From NCBI GenBank assembly GCA_919902485.1, contig CAKKRB010000271.1, positions 1 through 7,203 of the forward strand: 7,203 nt of DNA. Direction: 5' to 3'. Made by a program: the position numbers and the translations under genes. This document shows, piece after piece, positions 1-4,337 of this stretch (positions are counted from its first letter, which is position 1; the number at the start of each line of letters is the position of its first letter). The DNA comes from Omnitrophica bacterium GWA2_41_15. GTDB taxonomy: Bacteria > Omnitrophota > Gorgyraeia > Gorgyraeales > Gorgyraeaceae. Below the pieces are notes generated by a model that was not told the origin of the DNA, did not search any database, and was given only the letters and a program-made list of their open reading frames with translations.

Positions 1-27
1 ATCCATAAAATTATTTATATCATATGC

Positions 28-175
28 CTACATGAAATACAAGTTTTTTCTTATATCACACACTGAATCTATTTCTTTGAATGCCCGCCGATACACCTCA
101 TCTCTCTGCCAGGGTAGTTTTACCAGCGCCCGGCAGACCGATGATGTGGACAATAGGGATTGTTCGCTTATGCAT
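28..175 (-). pseudogene. Broken P-loop kinase remnant, fourth gene of the AbiE operon
   Basis: An ATG at 175-173 opens a frame that starts MHKRTIPIVHIIGLPGAGKT and carries a clear Walker A motif, GLPGAGKTT (residues 13-21), of the kind found in APS-kinase, nucleoside-kinase and polynucleotide-kinase families. It stops after 25 codons at TGA 100-98. Another frame resumes at 105 and reads RDEVYRRAFKEIDSVCD before a TAG at 30-28. The break lies in a short GA repeat (GAGAGA, about 102-108), and a two-base contraction there would explain the frame change. Even with two bases restored the product is only 49 residues, far short of a kinase, with Walker B and the lid missing. An internal deletion is therefore likely as well. 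The start overlaps the phosphatase stop by 8 bp (ATGCATAA), which suggests translational coupling. The P-loop is clear. The kinase subfamily and the downstream continuation are inference. Confidence 0.6.
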
Positions 176-869
176 ATTTTCTGTCTGGCGTCCCGCCATA
201 TAAGTCCGGGGTCAGGTCAGACTGCCAATAATCTTTTGTGTCAACGTCCATAATTGTCAACTTTCCAAACCATCCTGCGCCAGTATCGATATCCCAAACG
301 TTGCACGCCTTAATCGGCTTCAAGGAATTATATAATTCAGTTGTCGTGTGTCCGACAAAGATATCCTCATAACGCCCTAATTTGCATCCGCGCCCCATTG
401 ACTGCATCTTCCAAGCCATATCAAGAAGCGTCCGGTCCCAAACCAATGCCTGCGCGCTATGACTTGATAACGATATATCCGGATTGAATCCGCCATGAAC
501 GAATATTTTGTCCTTAATTTCAATCCAAAGCTGCCCGCTTTTTAAGAAATCAATGTGGGCCTTCGGCATAGGTCCGCCGTCATATGATGCGATCGTCCTA
601 TCACCGCCCTGACTCGTCCATATCTCTGGCTTGTCGCCGCGAATCGCCCAGTCCAGCGCCCACATGTCGTGATTGCCGATTACCAAATCGCAATGCTTGA
701 CCTTTAGAAGTTCATCCATACACTGCCGCACCTCTGGATAACCATCGCATACATCGCCGATTACGATCAGCCTGTCTTTTATCCTATCGAACCCTGACCT
801 TTCAAAGCATTGTAAGAGCGCCTTATAAGCGCCGTGAATATCTCCAATAACGAACGTTTGCGCTATCAT
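168..869 (-). CDS. PPP-family metallophosphatase (calcineurin-like; Ser/Thr phosphatase or ApaH type)
   Basis: A 233-residue protein with the metallophosphoesterase motifs in order: GDIHG (9-13), GDVCDG (38-43, where the classic motif is GDxVDRG, so the Arg is replaced), GNHD (65-68, usual GNHE replaced by D), HGG (125-127) and GHT (173-175). These Asp, His and Asn residues bind a two-metal centre. The GNHD form and the DTGAGW segment (195-200) fit the bacterial PPP group, which includes protein phosphatases, symmetrical Ap4A hydrolases and the phosphatase module of Pnkp RNA-repair proteins. The substrate cannot be decided here. There is no signal peptide or membrane segment, so it is probably cytoplasmic. 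Its ATG overlaps the toxin stop by four bases (ATGA). Only a weak G-rich upstream stretch serves as ribosome binding site, so coupling to the toxin gene is likely. It is more G+C-rich than abiEi. Confidence 0.88.
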   Translation of the reverse strand: MIAQTFVIGDIHGAYKALLQCFERSGFDRIKDRLIVIGDVCDGYPEVRQCMDELLKVKHCDLVIGNHDMWALDWAIRGDKPEIWTSQGGDRTIASYDGGPMPKAHIDFLKSGQLWIEIKDKIFVHGGFNPDISLSSHSAQALVWDRTLLDMAWKMQSMGRGCKLGRYEDIFVGHTTTELYNSLKPIKACNVWDIDTGAGWFGKLTIMDVDTKDYWQSDLTPDLYGGTPDRKYA

Positions 870-1765
870 TTAAGCGCCCCCATCGCTCTATTAATCCTTT
901 CAAGCGCAGTGTCGAGGTCAAAATTCTCGCGTTCGCCCAGAGTTAAGACATCGAATAATTCATTTTCTATTCTCGAGCGCATATCTTTGATTTCAGCATC
1001 CGAGCGGCCAAGATTGACTCGGTATTTCGATAAATCTGTATCTGCGCCGTCTTCCTCGATCTTCTTTTTAAAGAGACTCATAACTTTTTTATCCCCCAAA
1101 TCGAATCCATTGCGCAAAATAAAATCGAGGCCATAAAAGTCACGCGGAGCAATGGTCAATCTAAGGGCCGCGGCGCGCAGTTTTTCACTAACAATTTCAT
1201 TAAGCGATAGACAATTAACTTTTCCCCCGTCAAACAAAGGCTCACCGGTAAACGGATGCAAAAATTTGTGCTGAACCGGCCGCATTTCTGTTTCAAGAAT
1301 AGGGTTAAAACGAAGTCCTATCTCAAATTTAACTGTTTGCTCCGATGGCATTGTCACAGGGTCATACACAAAGTAATAAACATACTGCTTTGACTCGTTG
1401 CGGCCCGCATTCTCGGCGTCTTCTATGCGCATATCAAGCTGCTTCGCAAAATCCTCGATATTGTTTTTTATTGACTCCATGCATTTTCGCCTATTACCGC
1501 GCGTTGTCGTATAGTCCGGAAGCCGAATACTAAAGTCCAAATCTTCGCTCAAACGATAATAAGAATAGTAAATTTTATTAAGGCATGTCCCGCCTTTAAA
1601 AATCAGGTTATCCGAAAGTTCATTTATTCGCGAAAGAATGAGCGTCAGATAATAATCCTTTTCCATGAGAGGCGCGTAAAAACCTGTGAGCGTTGCGGTT
1701 CTATCTACTAATTTAAGGAATTTGTCTTTATCTTTGTGGATTAACAATGACTCCCCATCTTTCAT
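866..1765 (-). CDS. abiEii: AbiEii/AbiGii-family nucleotidyltransferase toxin
   Basis: A 299-residue protein of the DNA polymerase beta-like nucleotidyltransferase fold found in AbiEii/AbiGii toxins of type IV toxin-antitoxin systems. Motif I is FKGGTCLNK (56-64) followed by RLSEDLDFSI (71-80), which supplies the GG and the metal-binding Asp75 and Asp77. Motif II is probably VKFEIGLR (145-152). Motif III is EIVSEKLRAA (190-199), and RDFYGLDF (208-215) matches the family's RDxxDL element. Family members such as MenT transfer nucleotides from NTP to targets that include tRNA 3' ends, stopping growth or phage development. Whether this one does so is inferred. The ATG at 1765 has a good ribosome binding site 7 bases away and lies inside the end of the antitoxin gene. 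All catalytic motifs seem intact, so it should be active. Confidence 0.93.
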   Translation of the reverse strand: MKDGESLLIHKDKDKFLKLVDRTATLTGFYAPLMEKDYYLTLILSRINELSDNLIFKGGTCLNKIYYSYYRLSEDLDFSIRLPDYTTTRGNRRKCMESIKNNIEDFAKQLDMRIEDAENAGRNESKQYVYYFVYDPVTMPSEQTVKFEIGLRFNPILETEMRPVQHKFLHPFTGEPLFDGGKVNCLSLNEIVSEKLRAAALRLTIAPRDFYGLDFILRNGFDLGDKKVMSLFKKKIEEDGADTDLSKYRVNLGRSDAEIKDMRSRIENELFDVLTLGERENFDLDTALERINRAMGALK

Positions 1766-2522
1766 CTTTTGTTCCTTTGCGGGAATTTGAAAATGAAATC
1801 AGCGATGTATTCTTTACGCTTTTTTCAAGCGGCTTCAATATTGAATCAGACACACCTGCTTTTTCAAGAATAAGCCCTATTCGCTTTCTCGTTTTAATTT
1901 TAGGAAACTGTACGGTATATTCAATCAGTTTCTTAATATCACATTTCTTTTCTTTCACAAATCGCCCAAATATCTCTATGGCCGCCTCAATACCACCCAC
2001 TGGTTTATTATAGTAAATTAGATCGACCAGTGTCCTTTCCTTCGAGCTGACAATAACCTCTCCGCCTTTGATGTCTATTTTCTCTAACCCATAAAGCCTA
2101 TCGGAAGGGATTTTTGTAAATTTAAAAGATAATCCGGCGATTGTTCTTTCCCTGGAAAGTGTCGTATTCAGCACATACACTGCCTGAAACTGCTGATCGG
2201 TAAAGTTATAGTAATTAAACATCGTTGAATAGCCGACATAGTAGTTATTTTTGGGAAAGAAAATAGGCGGGATTAGAAATTCGCTGACACGGCGCCCTGT
2301 TGGCACAGATTCTAAAGGCACAAATATATAAACTCCGCCTTTTATTGGAATCAATATCCGTTTTTTCTTAAGGCTATAAACTAATTTCCTTCTGTACTTA
2401 AAATCTACCGGCAAATAAGAATCCAGCTCTTTAGCTGTTACAATATTTTTTTCCTCATACGATAAACGTGCGACAATTTCAGCCTCTTTTTGGCTAAGGG
2501 CGCTTACTGTATTTTTGTTCAT
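1728..2522 (-). CDS. abiEi: AbiEi-family antitoxin and transcriptional repressor
   Basis: A 264-residue protein when started at the ATG at 2522, which has a near-perfect ribosome binding site. An in-frame TTG further upstream (2546) would put that site inside the gene and was not used. The N-terminus, from about SALSQKEAEIV to GGVYIFVP (first 70 residues), has the layout of the winged helix-turn-helix DNA-binding domain of AbiEi proteins. The remainder matches the AbiEi C-terminal domain, including YVGYSTMFNYY and the diagnostic VSSKERTLVDLI. In this family the antitoxin neutralises the toxin without stable binding and represses its own operon from inverted repeats at the promoter. It is first in the operon and overlaps the toxin by 38 bp, a longer overlap than the few bases usual in such pairs. 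It is lower in G+C than the genes that follow. Confidence 0.92.
   Translation of the reverse strand: MNKNTVSALSQKEAEIVARLSYEEKNIVTAKELDSYLPVDFKYRRKLVYSLKKKRILIPIKGGVYIFVPLESVPTGRRVSEFLIPPIFFPKNNYYVGYSTMFNYYNFTDQQFQAVYVLNTTLSRERTIAGLSFKFTKIPSDRLYGLEKIDIKGGEVIVSSKERTLVDLIYYNKPVGGIEAAIEIFGRFVKEKKCDIKKLIEYTVQFPKIKTRKRIGLILEKAGVSDSILKPLEKSVKNTSLISFSNSRKGTKDERWGVIVNPQR
1773..1778 (-). promoter_or_regulatory. Ribosome binding site of abiEii, inside abiEi
   Basis: AAAGGA on the minus strand sits 7 bases before the toxin ATG at 1765 and supports that start. The site lies within the antitoxin reading frame, so ribosomes finishing the antitoxin pass over the toxin's initiation region. This is typical of coupled toxin-antitoxin pairs. 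Confidence 0.7.
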
Positions 2523-2529
2523 AGAAAGT

Positions 2530-2536
2530 ACCTCCT
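2530..2536 (-). promoter_or_regulatory. Ribosome binding site that sets the abiEi start
   Basis: AGGAGGT on the minus strand, 7 bases before the ATG at 2522, is an almost complete Shine-Dalgarno sequence at ideal spacing. It decides the start in favour of 2522 over the upstream TTG. Confidence 0.88.
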
Positions 2537-2569
2537 GAAGGAACAACAGATTAACATTTATACATATCT

Positions 2570-2597
2570 AAAATATCACAACTTTTCCCATTGTCAA
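2570..2597 (-). promoter_or_regulatory. Sigma70-type promoter of the AbiE operon
   Basis: On the minus strand a perfect -35 box TTGACA (2597-2592) is followed after 16 bases by TATTTT (2575-2570). TG one base upstream gives an extended -10 (TGaTATTTT). Transcription would start near 2563, leaving a leader of about 40 bases before the antitoxin ATG. The -10 region and leader are rich in short GATAT/ATATC-type words (2562-2577) that could form an AbiEi operator, but I see no convincing long inverted repeat. The promoter serves abiEi and, through the overlaps, all genes down to 28. Confidence 0.65.
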
Positions 2598-2650
2598 TAG
2601 AAATAAGTTCAACCTGGTTATGAATCACTTCCTATTGCGCTAATATTTCC

Positions 2651-2696
2651 TGGCACGCTTCTGGTAGAACAAAGTGCCAAATTTGTGAAGCAAATT
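2651..2696 (-). repeat. Two adjacent hairpins downstream of the 427-residue gene
   Basis: TGGCAC (2651-2656) pairs with GTGCCA (2674-2679) across a 17-base loop. Immediately next to it AATTTG (2680-2685) pairs perfectly with CAAATT (2691-2696) across TGAAG. The pair begins 7 bases past the stop of the gene ending at 2703. Neither stem is followed by a T run on the minus strand, so this is not a standard intrinsic terminator. It could slow transcription, protect the 3' end, or be a small palindromic repeat element. Confidence 0.4.
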
Positions 2697-2702
2697 CCAA
2701 TA

Positions 2703-3986
2703 TTATAAATAAGTTCCCATGACATCTGCTGGAATACTTTCTTTTAATGATTGATTGGGCTCCGCCTTATTTGCATTGCCATTTTCTTTTCTTTTGTATA
2801 ATTCTCTGCGTAAAGACGCCATGGCAATTGCCTTTTCTATATAAATCTCGTTTGGGCTGTTAATCTCAATCCCAATTCTTTTTATAGTTATTTTTGCAGG
2901 TAAATGAGTGATATGGATATTAACTTTATTATGGCCTTCTCCTTTTTTTATCTCGACTTTTAAATCTTTAGGTAAAATATCGACTGAGTACAACGATTTT
3001 AATCTATTTAAATAATCATTCAATAGAGCTATTTTTTGGCGGAGAATAGTATCTTTCCTGGCAATATTTTTTAATTCTTCTGGTTTTAATTTTAACATTG
3101 CATAAATTTCCCCTATATCATCAAAAAAATTCCGCTGGGCATTTTTATTAACAAAACCTGCCGGCCTGTCCTCGATACCGCTTTTTTTAATTTCGGCCCT
3201 AGGACTCCAGGTATATTTAGCGTCTACTTTTTGATTAAGCTCCTCTAAACGCGCACAAAATTCAGAAGCACTGTCTTCATACCATTCTGCGCCTTCTCTA
3301 ATAAAGTTAAGATGGATTATAAATGCAAATATCTCCCCTGCTTCTTTTGCTGCTTCCTCAATGGTAAACTCTTCTTTTTTAGTTCTTAAGGCTCGTATTA
3401 CTAAACTTGATACTTGTATTTTTGTCAAATCGTATTCCTGAATGAGAATTCTCATCTCCGCCGGCTCCAGCTTCCACGCCCACATAGCATATTTTTGTAT
3501 TGTCGGTTTTAATTTATTCCTGATATAACTTCTTACCATAGACCTGAAGAATTTTGGAACAGGCTTAGTGAAGTCTGTGCCGATTATCTGCCTTAATAGC
3601 CATGGCATTGATTTGCTGTATTTATTAAGGGCATCCTCTGCTTCTTTATATAAATCGGCTTTAATTTTTTCTGTTGATGCAGAATCTATTTTTAACTGCG
3701 CTGCCAATTCATCTACAATATCAAGTACTATCCTCCAGATACTATCTTTATCCGGTACAATTGACCGGTTTGCCTCTCCAAAAAGAAGCATTGGGTAGAA
3801 TGCAGCTGTTAAAACCGCTGTTATTAAAACGTTACGACGGTTTATGTCCTGATTTAACTCATTATTAGACGAAAGTATTCCGATAGCGTCTTTTAATCTT
3901 TGAATTTCGTATTCTTGATTCGCGATCAAGGGCTTTCTAAGATAATTCTCTTTGCATATCTCTATGGCGTATACTGTATTAGTCAA
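2703..3986 (-). CDS. Protein of unknown function, helix-rich, possible N-terminal membrane segment
   Basis: I do not recognise this 427-residue protein. The N-terminal 50 residues are polar, then an NRR stretch (49-51) leads into a hydrophobic segment, NVLITAVLTAAFYPMLLFG (52-70). That pattern resembles a signal peptide or membrane anchor, oddly placed 50 residues in. Residues 80-330 look mainly helical and charged (for example IEEAAKEAGEIF and RLEELNQK). Residues 335-385 look beta-rich (VDILPKDLKVEIKKG, VNIHITHL, ITIKRIGIEI), followed by a charged tail. No catalytic motif is visible. The only in-frame start is a TTG at 3986 without a ribosome binding site, and the frame is closed upstream by a TAA at 4022-4020. 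The 5' end may therefore be degraded, or the gene may be the surviving 3' part of a larger one. A TATAAT lies 6 bases upstream (3998-3993) without a -35 box. Confidence 0.6.
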   Translation of the reverse strand: MTNTVYAIEICKENYLRKPLIANQEYEIQRLKDAIGILSSNNELNQDINRRNVLITAVLTAAFYPMLLFGEANRSIVPDKDSIWRIVLDIVDELAAQLKIDSASTEKIKADLYKEAEDALNKYSKSMPWLLRQIIGTDFTKPVPKFFRSMVRSYIRNKLKPTIQKYAMWAWKLEPAEMRILIQEYDLTKIQVSSLVIRALRTKKEEFTIEEAAKEAGEIFAFIIHLNFIREGAEWYEDSASEFCARLEELNQKVDAKYTWSPRAEIKKSGIEDRPAGFVNKNAQRNFFDDIGEIYAMLKLKPEELKNIARKDTILRQKIALLNDYLNRLKSLYSVDILPKDLKVEIKKGEGHNKVNIHITHLPAKITIKRIGIEINSPNEIYIEKAIAMASLRRELYKRKENGNANKAEPNQSLKESIPADVMGTYL

Positions 3987-4029
3987 AAAAATATTATAGA
4001 AATCAGTAAAGAAGTGATTTTAAAATTGC

Positions 4030-4041
4030 AGCCTTTTTTAA
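4030..4041 (+). repeat. 12-bp direct repeat, left copy
   Basis: AGCCTTTTTTAA, identical to 4164-4175. The two copies bound a 122-base interval that contains the CTTCG/CGAAG cluster, as a target-site duplication would. The run of six T lowers its significance. Confidence 0.45.
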
Positions 4042-4124
4042 TCTTTATCATAATCCAGGTAAAAAAAATTATGCTTTGCTCTTCGATATGTAAGCAATAG
4101 CATGAGCTTCGCAGGAATTTATCT

Positions 4125-4160
4125 CTACGAAGCCAAATACGTAAGTATTCGACGAAGTAG
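4125..4160 (+). repeat. Imperfect 36-base palindrome with CGAAG motifs
   Basis: The outer CTAC (4125-4128) pairs with GTAG (4157-4160) and the inner AATAC (4136-4140) pairs with GTATT (4145-4149) around a GTAA loop. The middle of the stem is mostly mismatched because both arms carry CGAAG in the same orientation (4128-4132 and 4153-4157). Two CTTCG copies in the opposite orientation lie at 4081-4085 and 4107-4111. GCTTCG (4106-4111) can pair with CGAAGC (4128-4133). It looks like a degenerate dispersed palindromic repeat rather than a terminator. Confidence 0.45.
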
Positions 4161-4163
4161 GAT

Positions 4164-4175
4164 AGCCTTTTTTAA
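4164..4175 (+). repeat. 12-bp direct repeat, right copy
   Basis: AGCCTTTTTTAA, the second copy of the repeat at 4030-4041. Bases on either side of the two copies differ, so the repeat is exactly 12 bp. Confidence 0.45.
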
Positions 4176-4248
4176 GCCTGCGGGTTAATAATCTTCCATA
4201 GATATTTCTTCTGTTTCTTTTCAACCGTCAAGCGCCTTAGTAAGAATA

Positions 4249-4269
4249 CCCCCCTGACTAATGGGGGGG
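4249..4269 (-). repeat. G6/C6 palindrome downstream of the ATPase gene
   Basis: Six C (4249-4254) and seven G (4263-4269) enclose the loop TGACTAAT, giving a very stable 6-bp all-GC stem about 70 bases past the ATPase stop. There is no T run on either side, so standard intrinsic termination is doubtful. The pattern resembles the short intergenic palindromes with C-run, TTACTAA-like loop and G-run that are dispersed in some bacterial genomes. That resemblance is from memory and weak. Confidence 0.45.
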
Positions 4270-4337
4270 CATTACACTCTTTTGAAAGTGACATATACCA
4301 AAAGGGGCTATATATTTGCGCAAGCAGAATGCAGCTA

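Larger units (their letters stand above)
3987..4337. other. Gene-free stretch of 351 bases with several repeats
   Basis: No reading frame here looks coding on either strand. A 78-codon minus-strand frame over its right end has a leucine-rich, then low-complexity basic composition and overlaps the real ATPase gene. The stretch holds a 12-bp direct repeat, a cluster of four CTTCG/CGAAG motifs, an imperfect 36-base palindrome and a G6/C6 palindrome, all listed separately. It separates a gene ending in a linker-like tail from a gene lacking a good start, so it may be a site of insertion or decay. Confidence 0.6.

Noticed and set aside
206..224. CCGGGGTCAGGTCAGACTG resembles words seen in REP/RAYT-associated repeats.
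   Set aside because: It lies in the phosphatase C-terminus coding for QSDLTPDLYGG, which fits the usual family tail. No palindrome or second copy is present.
32..253. Plus-strand 73-codon frame.
   Set aside because: It lies opposite the phosphatase end and kinase remnant, has no ribosome binding site, and its composition is not protein-like.
834..1136. Plus-strand 100-codon frame opposite abiEii.
   Set aside because: Serine-rich antisense shadow of a well-supported gene. Similar plus-strand frames at 1345-1533, 1747-2013, 3568-3868, 4518-4763 and 4870-5223 were rejected for the same reason.
2523..2546. TTG at 2546 as start of the antitoxin.
   Set aside because: The strong AGGAGGT site at 2530-2536 would then lie inside the gene. 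It is ideally placed for the ATG at 2522.
3993..3998. TATAAT as promoter of the 427-residue gene.
   Set aside because: No -35 box at 16-18 bases and no TG extension. It is AT-rich sequence where the hexamer can occur by chance, so it is not listed as a promoter.
4081..4160. CTTCG/CGAAG copies as a CRISPR array.
   Set aside because: The units are 5 bases, in mixed orientation and not evenly spaced. There is no repeat-spacer structure and there are no cas genes.
4249..4269. G6/C6 hairpin as intrinsic terminator.
   Set aside because: No T run follows the stem on either strand. It is listed as a palindrome only.
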